A stretch of 64,000 nt of DNA from Gilliamella sp. wkB108 (GTDB lineage Bacteria > Pseudomonadota > Gammaproteobacteria > Enterobacterales > Orbaceae). Made by a program: the position numbers and the translations under genes. Position 1 is the stretch's first letter, and every line of letters starts with the position of its first letter. A model generated the notes under the pieces. The model did no database searches and had not been told where the DNA came from. It saw only the letters and a program-made list of their open reading frames with translations. Below, piece after piece: positions 39,924-49,388 of the stretch. The stretch covers positions 1 to 64,000 of the forward strand of contig NZ_LZGM01000016.1 of assembly GCF_001690195.1 (NCBI RefSeq), written 5' to 3'.

Positions 39924-40883
39924 TTAACTTACCTGTTTGGCTGATAAAGTTGGATTATCACTGATAAAAGATTGTAAAAAAGCACTATCAGGTAATGCAG
40001 TGAGCGCACCTTTTTTGGTAGTGGCTAAAGCTCCACATGCGCTAGCAATGGTCATCATACTTTCTAACATCAATTTATCTTCAGGCATACCAGATGAAGC
40101 AATACTACTTAATAAACCTGCGACAAAAGCATCTCCAGCACCTGTAGTATCAACACTATTTACTTGAAAAGCATCAAAAGAAAAGGTTTTTCCTTGCCAT
40201 AAAACAATACTGCCATCTTTACCTTTAGTCACTAATTTCAATGGTGCATGATAATGTTGCTGTAATTTTTGTAACGCATTATCCCAATCATTACATTCAG
40301 TTAACCAAAAAAGCTCATCGTCCGAAAGTTTTAATATGTCGGCATCATGGCAAAATTGGTTAATTATAATGCGCATTTCATTTTTATCTGTCCACATCTG
40401 CTCACGCAAGTTGACATCAAAACTAATTAACCCTTTTTTGGCGGTAAGCTTTTCAATTGCAGACTTTAATGTTTGTCTACAAGTATGGCCAACTAAGGCT
40501 AAAGAACAGAAATGTAGAATATCTTGGTTAAAATCAGGAATAGCTTGTTCTGATAAAAATTGATCGGCTGAAGGAGAAACCAAAAAAGTAAAACTACGTT
40601 CGCCATTATCACCTAAATCGACAACTACCGTACTGGTTCTATGGTGCTTATCTTTTTCAAGACTTTGACAATCAACATGATATTCACAGAATGTCTTTTC
40701 CATAAAATGACCAAAGGGATCGTTACCAACTCGACCAATAAATGCCGAAGGCAAACCTAATTTCGCTACACCAATAGCAACATTAGCCGGCGCACCACCT
40801 GCACAGGCTTGATAATTCATATTACCAAAAGGTAATAAATCAATGACAGCATCTCCAAGAGACCAAACTTTAGTATTATTCAT
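39924..40883 (-). CDS. cscK: Fructokinase of the sucrose regulon
   Basis: CscK phosphorylates the fructose freed from sucrose to fructose-6-phosphate. I start at the ATG at 40883 (MNNTKVWSLGDAVIDLLP); an upstream extension to 40946 lacks conserved character. The 319-residue PfkB-family protein has AGGAPANVAIGVAKLG near 29, and the DTTGAGDAFVAG anion-hole and catalytic Asp motif near 247. It diverges from cscA across a region with repressor and CRP sites. Confidence 0.9.
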   Translation of the reverse strand: MNNTKVWSLGDAVIDLLPFGNMNYQACAGGAPANVAIGVAKLGLPSAFIGRVGNDPFGHFMEKTFCEYHVDCQSLEKDKHHRTSTVVVDLGDNGERSFTFLVSPSADQFLSEQAIPDFNQDILHFCSLALVGHTCRQTLKSAIEKLTAKKGLISFDVNLREQMWTDKNEMRIIINQFCHDADILKLSDDELFWLTECNDWDNALQKLQQHYHAPLKLVTKGKDGSIVLWQGKTFSFDAFQVNSVDTTGAGDAFVAGLLSSIASSGMPEDKLMLESMMTIASACGALATTKKGALTALPDSAFLQSFISDNPTLSAKQVS

Positions 40884-41082
40884 GTTATTACTCAATTTAA
40901 AGTTAGTGATAGCAGTACACAGGTTTAATATAAATGGGCAAACCAACCTAACTAAACCTTGCCAAAAATTATCTTGTTATCTTATTAATCACTATTTATT
41001 CAATCAGTGATCTAAAAGCAAGCAAAGTGGGACACAAATATAAATATTACTACAGACTAAATTATTTAAAAAAAAATTCATT

Positions 41083-41151
41083 GTTAACGTTAAAAATATG
41101 TGACTATCATCACATATTTTATCTCTAATTTCATTAACAGTTAACGTTAAC
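41083..41151. promoter_or_regulatory. Sucrose repressor operators flanking a CRP site
   Basis: The palindrome TTAACGTTAA occurs at 41084-41093 and 41141-41150, the second extended to GTTAACGTTAAC. Between them TGTGA-ctatca-TCACA (41099-41114) is an exact CRP match. The set lies in the 328-base region between cscK and cscA. TTAACGTTAA recurs before cscB (43902-43911), so these are most likely sites for the LacI-family repressor encoded at 42731. No gene is seen in 40884-41211. Confidence 0.82.
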
Positions 41152-41211
41152 AATATGTTTGAGGTAATATGTAAACATATGGTTATTAAATAGAATAAAA
41201 AAGGGGTTTTT

Positions 41212-42681
41212 ATGTCTACTGCAATCAAGAAAGCTAATCAAGCTGTTCAAGAATTAGAAAAAATCACTAACAAACAATACTATCCTCATTTTCATCTAGC
41301 ACCATTATCTGGTTGGATGAATGATCCTAATGGTCTTATCTATTTTAAAGGGCAATATCATGTTTTTTATCAACATCATCCTTATGATGAAAACTGGGGG
41401 CCAATGCATTGGGGACATGCGATAAGCGATGACTTAGTCACATGGCGTAGGTTACCAATTGCTTTAGCACCCGATCAACCATGTGATAAAAGTGGCTGTT
41501 TTTCTGGATCAGCTGTAGATAACAATGGCGAATTAAGTTTAATTTATACCGGCCATATTTGGTTAGAAGGCCAAGGCAAACAAGAAAAAATTCGCCAAAC
41601 TCAATGTCTTGCTACCAGTAAAGATGGGATTCATTTTGAAAAACAAGGTACTATCATAAAACCAAATGACGGTATTATGCATTTTCGTGATCCTAAAGTT
41701 TGGCAACAAGACGGCCAATGGTGGATGGTTGTTGGACAACGCGATCTTGACGATATTGGACAAATTTTACTGTATCGTTCTGATGATTTAAGAAGTTGGA
41801 CATTAGATCACGTTCTAATAAGTAATATTGATCCTAATGTTTATATGCTTGAATGTCCTGACTTTTTCCCTCTGGGTGATAAATGGGTATTGATGTTCTC
41901 TCCACAAGGTATGCAAGCCAAAGGTTATCAGTATCGTAATTTATATCAATCTGGCTATATTGTTGGTAACTGGCAACCAGGACAACAATTTTCAATTATT
42001 AAACCTTTTCAGGAAATGGATTTTGGTCATGATTTTTATGCACCACAATCTTTTCTAGCTGCTGATGGCCGACGTATTATGTTTGCTTGGATGGATATGT
42101 GGGAATCTATAATGCCAAGTAAAAAAGATAAATGGATGGGAAGTCTTACTTTACCGCGTGAATTAATTTTAGATCGCAACAATAAAGTTCGTAATCGTCC
42201 AATTAAAGAACTAGAAATGTTACGTGAAAAACCAAAATCATTAACAGATATAGTTGTAAAAGACCAACTAAAAAACACTGATATCGAATCAATTAGCTGT
42301 GAGCTTGAAGTAGAAATTGATTTATCACAAAGTAATGCTGAACGTTTTGGTTTACAACTCTCTGCAACGAAAGATGGTAAACAAGCAACACTCTTGTATG
42401 TTGATTTACAATCAAATCGGCTTGTACTTGATCGTAGTTTATCAGGTCTTGAATTAAAAGGTTATCGAACTGTACCATTGCCTAAAACCAAGACATTAAC
42501 TTTGCATATTTTTGTCGATGCATCTTCGGTTGAGGTATTTGTAAATCGGGGTTTATATAGCTTTTCGAGCCGTATTTATCCGAAATTACCAGCCAGACGT
42601 ATGGTTAATCTCTTTGCAGAAAATGGAACCGCTAAAATCACCAAATTAGACAGTTGGCAATTAAAATCAATTTACCAATAA
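41212..42681 (+). CDS. cscA: Sucrose hydrolase (GH32), CscA-like
   Basis: The enzyme hydrolyses sucrose to glucose and fructose in the cytoplasm. The 489-residue GH32 protein has WMNDPNGLIYF near 35 with the nucleophile Asp, FRDPKVW near 162 with the transition-state Asp, and ECPDFFPLG near 217 with the acid-base Glu, followed by a beta-sandwich domain. No signal peptide is present. Since the locus has a CscB-type permease and no sucrose PTS, the substrate is likely free sucrose, though GH32 enzymes for sucrose-6-phosphate look alike. Confidence 0.9.
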   Translation: MSTAIKKANQAVQELEKITNKQYYPHFHLAPLSGWMNDPNGLIYFKGQYHVFYQHHPYDENWGPMHWGHAISDDLVTWRRLPIALAPDQPCDKSGCFSGSAVDNNGELSLIYTGHIWLEGQGKQEKIRQTQCLATSKDGIHFEKQGTIIKPNDGIMHFRDPKVWQQDGQWWMVVGQRDLDDIGQILLYRSDDLRSWTLDHVLISNIDPNVYMLECPDFFPLGDKWVLMFSPQGMQAKGYQYRNLYQSGYIVGNWQPGQQFSIIKPFQEMDFGHDFYAPQSFLAADGRRIMFAWMDMWESIMPSKKDKWMGSLTLPRELILDRNNKVRNRPIKELEMLREKPKSLTDIVVKDQLKNTDIESISCELEVEIDLSQSNAERFGLQLSATKDGKQATLLYVDLQSNRLVLDRSLSGLELKGYRTVPLPKTKTLTLHIFVDASSVEVFVNRGLYSFSSRIYPKLPARRMVNLFAENGTAKITKLDSWQLKSIYQ

Positions 42682-42691
42682 TGGATATTTG

Positions 42692-42720
42692 ACCTCATCA
42701 CTACTGGTGATGAGGTTATT
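42692..42720. terminator. Terminator between cscA and cscR
   Basis: ACCTCATCAC (42692-42701) pairs with GTGATGAGGT (42707-42716) across a 5-base loop, followed by TATT on the plus strand. It lies between two convergent stop codons and could serve both. Confidence 0.68.
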
Positions 42721-42730
42721 TCAATACCAT

Positions 42731-43735
42731 TTATAATGACTCTCTTTGTAAAAAAGGTGAGGCAATATAAGTGACCTCTTTATCGTTTTTTCCCTTGATA
42801 ATATGTAAAGCTGCTTGCTCACCAATCTCATAATGTGGTAGTTGAACTGTAGTAAGCGGTGGATAAAACAGTTCGCCAGTTCCAACCATATTATCATAAC
42901 CTAAAACCGCAACATCACTAGGAATATGACATCCTTTACCCAGTAAAAATTGATAGGCAACAAAAGCGATACGATCATTGCCACAAATTAATACATCAAA
43001 ATCCGGTTTATTGTGACAATGCTGTTTTAATATCTCTGTTGTCATCATATATTCTTGTGCCAAATTATCTGGCGTGTAAAAGGTATGATAACTACTGAGA
43101 TCATTCAAATTTCGACCAGCATCTATCCAAGCTTGTTCAACGGCTCTACGTCTAATATTGCCGGCCAATGTTTGTTCTGACAAATAAATACATAAAGGTT
43201 TTTTATAACCCTTTGCAATAACTTGTTGAGTGGCTTGATATTGACCTAAATAATCATCAGGGATATAACAGGCTAGTTGCTCCGCATCGCTAATACAATT
43301 GGCTAAAACTAGATTTTTATCGCGTAATTTCTCTGGTAGCTCTACTTTACGCAGACCCATCGTTGTATAGATAATACCATCAGGACGATAAGATAACAGC
43401 GTATCAATTGCATGATCAGGATCTTTATCATCAAACAAATTTACGATAAACGTATTCCAACCATATTTTTGAGCGGTTTTTTCAATAGCTTGTAGTAATT
43501 CAACTGAAAAAGGTGTCATTGCTGTTTCTAATGCTAATACGCCAATTGCACGGGGGCCTGAATTGTCCCCACGAATTTTACGAGCAGATAGATCAGGTAC
43601 ATAATTAAGCTGTTTAATAGCCTGTTTTACACGCTTATAAGTCTCTTTATTTAATTTGTCAGGATTATTTATAGCTCGTGAAACTGTCATCAAAGAGACA
43701 GACGCTAGCTTTGCAACATCCTTTAATGAAGCCAT
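42731..43735 (-). CDS. cscR: LacI-family sucrose repressor
   Basis: The 334-residue protein has a LacI-type helix-turn-helix at the start (SLKDVAKLASVSLMTVSRAINN), the hinge helix NYVPDLSARKIRG near 44, and a periplasmic-binding-protein-like sensor domain. Its place between cscA and cscB and the LacI-type palindromes at both csc promoters make it the likely repressor of this regulon. The inducer is presumably sucrose or a product of it. Confidence 0.88.
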   Translation of the reverse strand: MASLKDVAKLASVSLMTVSRAINNPDKLNKETYKRVKQAIKQLNYVPDLSARKIRGDNSGPRAIGVLALETAMTPFSVELLQAIEKTAQKYGWNTFIVNLFDDKDPDHAIDTLLSYRPDGIIYTTMGLRKVELPEKLRDKNLVLANCISDAEQLACYIPDDYLGQYQATQQVIAKGYKKPLCIYLSEQTLAGNIRRRAVEQAWIDAGRNLNDLSSYHTFYTPDNLAQEYMMTTEILKQHCHNKPDFDVLICGNDRIAFVAYQFLLGKGCHIPSDVAVLGYDNMVGTGELFYPPLTTVQLPHYEIGEQAALHIIKGKNDKEVTYIASPFLQRESL

Positions 43736-43820
43736 AGTTAAATCCTTTTGCTCAGCATTAGTAAAAAATTAATCAATGATATTAACCCTGTGAGATGATA
43801 TCACAATTATAAATGATAAA

Positions 43821-43913
43821 AAGTGTGATGAAAGTAACAATTATGAAAATTGATTCTGTCTATTTTATAACAAATGTGTCATTAATGTTAACATTAACAT
43901 GTTAACGTTAAAC
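43821..43913. promoter_or_regulatory. CRP site and repressor operators before cscB
   Basis: TGTGA-tgaaag-TAACA at 43824-43839 is a CRP site with one mismatch. TTAATGTTAACATTAA at 43882-43897 is a perfect 16-base palindrome, and TTAACGTTAA at 43902-43911 is identical to the operators near cscA. These lie between cscR and cscB, so both may be controlled. Confidence 0.75.
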
Positions 43914-43937
43914 TTAAACAATATAAGAGTAATAAAA

Positions 43938-45176
43938 ATGAATATGATACGAAATAGAAATTATTGGTTCTCATCAGGTTATCTTATTACCTTCTATGCA
44001 GCATGGTCACTTTGGTGGTCTTTTTATGCAATTTGGTTAAAAAGTAAAATTGGTTTATCTGGCGAACAACTTGGCATTGTTTATGCGGCGAATTCTGCAG
44101 CAGCTATGTTTTTTATGATTTTTTATGGTGTTATTCAAGATAAGTTACAAATAGGTAAAGCGGTGGTTACCTTCCAAAGTATTATGATGATGCTTATTGG
44201 CCCATTCTTGATTTATGTCTATGAACCATTATTACAAAACAATTTTATTGTTGGTGTTTGTATTGGTGCGCCAGTTTTAAGCGCCGGATTTATTTCTGGT
44301 AGTGCTTTGATTGACTCATTTGTCGAACGTATTAGCCGCTTGTTTGGCTTTGAATTTGGACCAGCTCGGTTTTGGGGATCTTTTGGTTATGCCATGGCTA
44401 CGTTTTTAGCGGGTATTTTATTTGGTATCGATCCACACATTAACTTCTGGATGGCATCAGTTGTATCAGTTATATTTTTTACAATTAACCTAGTATTTAA
44501 ACCTAAACACTATCCAGAACAATCCAAAACAGATAACGTTGTTGTTGAACAAAAATCAACGATTCCAACCATGAGTGAGATCTTATCTCTGTTTAAATTA
44601 ACCAAATTTTGGTTGTTTGTATTCTTTGTAATCGGTACATATAGTTTCTATACTATTTATGATCAACAACTATTCCCTAACTTTTATACCAGTTTTTTTG
44701 AAACACCAGAAAATGGTTACAAAGTGTATGGTTATTTAAATTCCTTCCAAGTCTTTTTAGAAGCTGGTTGCATGATTATAGCACCTTACTTTATTTATAA
44801 ATTAGGAGCCAAAAAGTCATTATTGGTGGCTGCATTAGTTATGATTTGCCGAATTTCTCTTTCTGCAACGTTAGACAATATATACCTTATTTCATTGGTT
44901 AAACTATTTCATGCCATTGAAATACCGCTATTTATATTGGCAATGTTTAAATATATCGTAGCTAATTTTGACGCAAGATTATCGGCAACCCTGTATTTAG
45001 TTGGCTTTAATATTTCATCAAATATTGGTGTGATTGCATTATCTACTCCAGTGGGTAAATTATTTGATAATTATAATTATTCAACAACATTTTATATTCT
45101 TGCCGGCGTCGTGTTGGTTATTTCGGTGATAGCGATATTTACATTAAGTGAAGGGAAAAAAACTGAAAAAGCCTGA
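43938..45176 (+). CDS. cscB: Sucrose:H+ symporter CscB-like
   Basis: The protein is a 12-segment MFS permease of the LacY/CscB oligosaccharide:H+ symporter family. I start at the ATG at 43938 (MNMIRNRNYWFSSGYLITF), with AAGAG upstream; the earlier ATG at 43899 overlaps the operators. The 412-residue length fits CscB (415). Family marks are WSLWWSFYAIWLK near 25-37, FYGVIQDKLQIGK near 63-75 and FGPARFWGSFGYA near 140. It supplies sucrose to CscA. Confidence 0.9.
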   Translation: MNMIRNRNYWFSSGYLITFYAAWSLWWSFYAIWLKSKIGLSGEQLGIVYAANSAAAMFFMIFYGVIQDKLQIGKAVVTFQSIMMMLIGPFLIYVYEPLLQNNFIVGVCIGAPVLSAGFISGSALIDSFVERISRLFGFEFGPARFWGSFGYAMATFLAGILFGIDPHINFWMASVVSVIFFTINLVFKPKHYPEQSKTDNVVVEQKSTIPTMSEILSLFKLTKFWLFVFFVIGTYSFYTIYDQQLFPNFYTSFFETPENGYKVYGYLNSFQVFLEAGCMIIAPYFIYKLGAKKSLLVAALVMICRISLSATLDNIYLISLVKLFHAIEIPLFILAMFKYIVANFDARLSATLYLVGFNISSNIGVIALSTPVGKLFDNYNYSTTFYILAGVVLVISVIAIFTLSEGKKTEKA

Positions 45177-45326
45177 TGTTGAGAATAGTTATAAGCTAAT
45201 TAAATGGTTAACAGCAAATTACTTATTGTAAATTTAAATACGAAACGTTGCACACAATACTTGCTTCCGTATAGAGTTTGCGAAACAATGTAAATAACTT
45301 TTTATTATTGTGGGTAGGATAGAGTT

Positions 45327-46121
45327 GTGGACGAAGTAAAAATGGCTGTTAAACCTGATATGTTATGGCGAACCATTTGCCATGAAGCATCTCAATTGGT
45401 TGAAAGTGAACCTATGTTGGCAAGTTATTTTCATGCAACATTACTAAATCATGAAAATCTTGACAGTGCGTTAAGTTATATTTTAGCAAATAAACTATCG
45501 ACCCAAGTCATGCCGGCAATTGAGATACGCGAGATTGCCTGGCAGGCTTATAAAGCCGATGAAACTATTATTCAATCGGCTATTACAGATATTATTGCTG
45601 TTTATGTTCGCGATCCAGCAACCAACTATTATTCTACTCCATTACTTTATTATAAGGGGTTTTTATCCTTACAGGCTTATCGTATTGCCCACTGGCTGTG
45701 GAAGCAAAATCGTAAATCACTAGCTGTATTTTTGCAAAGTCAAATTGCAATTGTATTTGGCGTTGATATTCATCCCGCGGCCAAAATAGGATCGGGTGTA
45801 ATGTTCGATCATGCAACCGGCATTGTCATTGGTGAAACGACGGTTATTGAAAATGATGTTTCTATTCTGCAATCTGTGACATTAGGAGGAACCGGTAAAG
45901 AGAATGGTGATCGTCATCCAAAGATCCGTGAAGGCGTCATGATTGGCGCACATTCTACTATATTAGGAAATATCGAAATCGGTAAAGGGGCTAAAATTGG
46001 TGCAGGTTCGGTTGTATTAGAATCAGTGCCACAACATACCACCGTTGCTGGAGTACCAGCTAAAATCGTTGGTAATCCGAATTGTGAAAAACCTGCATTA
46101 AATATGGATCAAGAGATTTAA
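45327..46121 (+). CDS. cysE: Serine acetyltransferase CysE
   Basis: CysE makes O-acetylserine from serine and acetyl-CoA, the first step of cysteine synthesis. The 264-residue protein has the helical N-terminal domain (EPMLASYFHATLLNHENL) and a left-handed beta-helix with DIHPAAKIGSGVMFDHATG near 149-167 and GDRHPKIREGVMIGA near 195. The start could be the GTG at 45327 (AGGAT upstream) or the ATG at 45342. The C-terminus is shorter than in E. coli (273) but keeps the tail with Met-Asp-Gln. Confidence 0.95.
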   Translation: MDEVKMAVKPDMLWRTICHEASQLVESEPMLASYFHATLLNHENLDSALSYILANKLSTQVMPAIEIREIAWQAYKADETIIQSAITDIIAVYVRDPATNYYSTPLLYYKGFLSLQAYRIAHWLWKQNRKSLAVFLQSQIAIVFGVDIHPAAKIGSGVMFDHATGIVIGETTVIENDVSILQSVTLGGTGKENGDRHPKIREGVMIGAHSTILGNIEIGKGAKIGAGSVVLESVPQHTTVAGVPAKIVGNPNCEKPALNMDQEI

Positions 46122-46148
46122 AATAACGTTGTTATTAGGCGAGAATAT

Positions 46149-46172
46149 CTCCGTCGACCTTTGCCGACGGAG
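46149..46172. terminator. GC-rich hairpin between cysE and mscS
   Basis: CTCCGTCG pairs with CGACGGAG across an 8-base loop. It lies between two convergent stop codons and stands out as GC-rich. No T-run follows on either strand, so it may end transcripts only weakly. Confidence 0.5.
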
Positions 46173-46184
46173 CAATCAAGATAA

Positions 46185-47021
46185 TTATTGATTACCTTTA
46201 ACATTAACATCCATTGTCGGGTATGGAATATTAATCCCATTTTCAGTCAAGCGATTTTTAATATTTTCGAGTAATTCCCCTTTAACTGGACCATAGTTTT
46301 CATTTAAAGTCCAAACTAATACATTAAAATTCATGGAGGAAGCATCTAAAACATCTAAACGAATAATTGGTTCTTTGTTGGTTAAAATATTTTTAGTTTG
46401 ATTGATAGCTTGCGTTAACACTTGATAAACCTTTTGAATATCCGAATCATAACCGACATTAATCACCAGATCCAAACGTCTTTCAGGTAAACGACTAAAG
46501 TTGATGATATTCGCATTGACAACTTGCCCATTAGGAATAACGACCATTTCATTTGTTGGTGTAATGAGTGTGGTTGAAAAAATTTGGATAGAATCAATTA
46601 TGCCTTGTTGACTATTAATAGTAACGGTTTCACCAACTCTGAAAGGACGGAAGATAATTAAAATAACCCCTGCGGCAAAATTAGATAAAGAACCTTGTAA
46701 TGCTAAACCTACTGCCAATCCGGCTGCACCTATTACCGCAACAATGGAGGCGGTTTGTACACCTAATTGACCAAGAACAGCAACTAAAGTGATAATAATA
46801 ATGGCATAGTAAGTTAATGCACTTACAAATTTGACAACCGTAGGATCAACATTACGATTGCTTAAAATATATTTTAATTGTTTGCCAATAAATTTAGCTA
46901 TTGTTTTACCAATGAAGAAAATTAAAATGGCAAAACAGAAATGCACAATATAGCTAATTACAATACCATCATACTTATCAATAAATGAAAGTATACGATC
47001 AAAAATATCTTTAGAATTCAT
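46185..47021 (-). CDS. mscS: Small-conductance mechanosensitive channel MscS
   Basis: MscS opens under membrane tension to release solutes on osmotic downshock. The 278-residue protein (E. coli 286) has three membrane segments in the first 130 residues; the pore helix is the Gly/Ala-rich stretch AVIGAAGLAVGLALQGSLSN near 94-113. The cytoplasmic domain follows (FRPFRVGETV, IQIFSTTLITPTNEMVVIPNG near 145-165). It stands alone between cysE and slmA. Confidence 0.93.
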   Translation of the reverse strand: MNSKDIFDRILSFIDKYDGIVISYIVHFCFAILIFFIGKTIAKFIGKQLKYILSNRNVDPTVVKFVSALTYYAIIIITLVAVLGQLGVQTASIVAVIGAAGLAVGLALQGSLSNFAAGVILIIFRPFRVGETVTINSQQGIIDSIQIFSTTLITPTNEMVVIPNGQVVNANIINFSRLPERRLDLVINVGYDSDIQKVYQVLTQAINQTKNILTNKEPIIRLDVLDASSMNFNVLVWTLNENYGPVKGELLENIKNRLTENGINIPYPTMDVNVKGNQ

Positions 47022-47077
47022 TTTATTGCCCTTAGTAATTGATGCGAGGAAATATCAATATAAACTATCAAAATGAC

Positions 47078-47671
47078 TTAAACTAACTGTTTAGCTAATA
47101 AAGCCCAACGTGTATCGAAATTGGTTGTGGGTAAATATTTAAAACCTGAACGAGAATAACGAACCATCATACCTTCACAGAACGCTAATAATTGGCTAGA
47201 TAAAACACGCTCATCAGTAGTAAAAGCAATACCTTCACGGATTTTACGTTCACGTAAAACTTGCCTAATTTGTGTTTCAATTCGTTCAAATAGCTGGCTA
47301 ATCCGATCTTGTAACTGTTCTTGTTCAAACATTAATGCATGCCCGGTCATAATTCTGGTTAATCCCGGGTTTTTTTCGGAAAAACCTAATATCAACGCCA
47401 AAATAAGTTGTAAACGAACAAAGGTTTTTGGTTCATCTTGCAAAATTACATTGATTCGTGAAAGCAGGATATCTTCAATATAGGCAATTAAGCTTTCAAA
47501 CATTTTGGTTTTGCTAGGGAAATGTCGATAAAGTGCGGCTTCGGAAACGCCGACCGTTGCCGCTAATTTCGCTGTAGTAATGCGCTGTGTACCTTCATTA
47601 GATTCAAGCATTGTTGCCAATGCTTGTAAAATATCCTCTTTACGATTTTTATTTTTGGTACTCACAATCAT
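47078..47671 (-). CDS. slmA: Nucleoid occlusion factor SlmA
   Basis: SlmA binds specific chromosome sites and blocks FtsZ rings over the nucleoid. The 197-residue TetR-family protein (E. coli 198) has the helix-turn-helix [23 protein letters not shown] near 37-58 in two parts, followed by the all-helical dimer domain. It overlaps the dut stop by four bases, keeping the coaBC-dut-slmA order of enterobacteria. Confidence 0.95.
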   Translation of the reverse strand: MIVSTKNKNRKEDILQALATMLESNEGTQRITTAKLAATVGVSEAALYRHFPSKTKMFESLIAYIEDILLSRINVILQDEPKTFVRLQLILALILGFSEKNPGLTRIMTGHALMFEQEQLQDRISQLFERIETQIRQVLRERKIREGIAFTTDERVLSSQLLAFCEGMMVRYSRSGFKYLPTTNFDTRWALLAKQLV

Positions 47672-48126
47672 TTTTTACCCGAATGTCCAAACCCACCCTC
47701 ACCACGTTGAGATTCGGTGAATTCATCAACAATGTTAAATTCAGCTTGTACCACAGGTACAATAATTAATTGAGCGATTCGGTCGCCCATTTCTATAATA
47801 AAAGGTGTTTGACTACGGTTCCAAAGCGGAACAAATAATTGACCTTGATAGTCCGAATCGATTAAACCAACTAAATTACCAAGAACAATACCATTTTTAG
47901 ATCCAAGTCCTGAACGCGGTAAAACTAGTGCAGCAAGGTTAGGATCGGCTATATGCATAGATAAACCGGTTGGAGTTAAAATGGTTTCTCCCGGTTTTAT
48001 TTCCATGGTTTTTTCAAACATAGCGCGTAAATCTATACCAGCAGATCCTTCTGTTGCATAAGTTGGAAGTGGGAAATCACTACCTAAACGCTTATCTAAG
48101 ATTTTAATATCAATTTTTCTTTTCAT
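47668..48126 (-). CDS. dut: Deoxyuridine triphosphatase Dut
   Basis: Dut hydrolyses dUTP to dUMP, keeping uracil out of DNA. The 152-residue protein equals the usual length. The five trimer-type motifs can be followed: GSAGIDLRA near 27, [10 protein letters not shown] near 71, GLIDSDYQG near 86, GDRIAQLII near 112 and the C-terminal arm [10 protein letters not shown] near 140. Its start overlaps coaBC by 17 bases. Confidence 0.97.
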   Translation of the reverse strand: MKRKIDIKILDKRLGSDFPLPTYATEGSAGIDLRAMFEKTMEIKPGETILTPTGLSMHIADPNLAALVLPRSGLGSKNGIVLGNLVGLIDSDYQGQLFVPLWNRSQTPFIIEMGDRIAQLIIVPVVQAEFNIVDEFTESQRGEGGFGHSGKK

Positions 48127-49336
48127 TATGACTCGCTTTATATCGTGTTATAACTGCTTCAAGTAACTGCTGTGCTAAAACATTTTTATTGCTTAATGGT
48201 AGCGTTTGTTCACCATTTTGCCAATAAAGGGTTAATGCATTTTGATCAGAATTAAAACCAATTTTTTTATCTGAAACGTCATTAGCACAAATCATATCTA
48301 AATTTTTTGCGGTTAATTTTTTTAGTGCATAGTTCTTTACATCATTGGTCTCAGCTGCAAATCCAACTACAAATGGGCGATGTGTTTGTAATGCTGCAAC
48401 AGAAGCAATAATATCCGGATTTTTGACCAATTTAATAATGAGTTCATTATTATCATTGGTTTTTTTGATTTTCTGTGTAGCGATTGTGGCAGCATGATAG
48501 TCAGCCACCGCAGCACATGAAATAAAAATTGTTGATTTTTGTGCATGGCTTAACGCTACTTCATACATCTCTTTAGCACTTTTTACATCAATACGTGTAA
48601 CATTATTGGGGGTTGATAAATGTACTGGACCACTAATTAATGTTACCGTAGCGCCCATATCTGCTGCGGCTTGAGCAATAGCAAAGCCCATTTTGCCAGA
48701 ACTATAATTACTAATGTAGCGTACTGGGTCGATCTCTTCAACTGTTGGTCCAGCGGTAATCGTAATAGATATATCAGCTAGTTTAGCAGAAGATGAAAAA
48801 TAGTAATTAATATTTTCAACAATAGTTGTAGGTTCTAGCATTCGTCCTGGTCCAATATCACCACACGCTTGATAACCATTATCTGGACCTATAATGGAAA
48901 TATTTCTTGAAGCAAGTATGGCCAAATTATGTTGTGTCGCTGTTGCACTATACATTTGTTGATTCATTGCTGGTGCTAACATTATTGGTGCAGGTGTAGC
49001 TAAACAGATAGTCGATAATAGATCATCGGCAATACCATTTGCTATTTTAGCGATAATATTCGCGGTGGCTGGTGCGATTAATAGCAGATCGGCCCATTTA
49101 GCAAGTTCAATATGGCTCATAGAAAGTTCTGCTGAAGGATCAAAGAGATCACTGGAAACACGATTGCCAGAAACCGCTTGTAGTGTCATTGGTGTGACAA
49201 AATGCTTAGCAGAGTCAGTCATTACCACATGTACTTGCGCGCCTGCTTTTTTTAACTGACGAACAAGATCCGGACACTTATAAGCAGCAATGCCACCTGT
49301 AATCCCCAATAAGATATGTTTACCAGATAAATTCAT
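48110..49336 (-). CDS. coaBC: Bifunctional CoA biosynthesis protein CoaBC
   Basis: CoaBC joins cysteine to 4'-phosphopantothenate with CTP (CoaB) and decarboxylates the product (CoaC, FMN-dependent). I start at the ATG at 49336 ([20 protein letters not shown]), with AAGGA upstream. The 408-residue protein has the CoaC half with [10 protein letters not shown] near 115 and [10 protein letters not shown] near 155, then CoaB with [18 protein letters not shown] near 190-207 and KNPDI near 290. It heads the coaBC-dut-slmA operon. Confidence 0.96.
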   Translation of the reverse strand: MNLSGKHILLGITGGIAAYKCPDLVRQLKKAGAQVHVVMTDSAKHFVTPMTLQAVSGNRVSSDLFDPSAELSMSHIELAKWADLLLIAPATANIIAKIANGIADDLLSTICLATPAPIMLAPAMNQQMYSATATQHNLAILASRNISIIGPDNGYQACGDIGPGRMLEPTTIVENINYYFSSSAKLADISITITAGPTVEEIDPVRYISNYSSGKMGFAIAQAAADMGATVTLISGPVHLSTPNNVTRIDVKSAKEMYEVALSHAQKSTIFISCAAVADYHAATIATQKIKKTNDNNELIIKLVKNPDIIASVAALQTHRPFVVGFAAETNDVKNYALKKLTAKNLDMICANDVSDKKIGFNSDQNALTLYWQNGEQTLPLSNKNVLAQQLLEAVITRYKASHNEKKN

Positions 49337-49388
49337 GATCAAGCTTCCTTCACACCCAAATCGAAAGCGCTATATTACCACAATTAGA

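Noticed and set aside
43789-43805. CRP-like site TGTGA...TCACA between cscR and cscB
   Set aside because: The spacer is 7 bases rather than 6; the site at 43824 is better.
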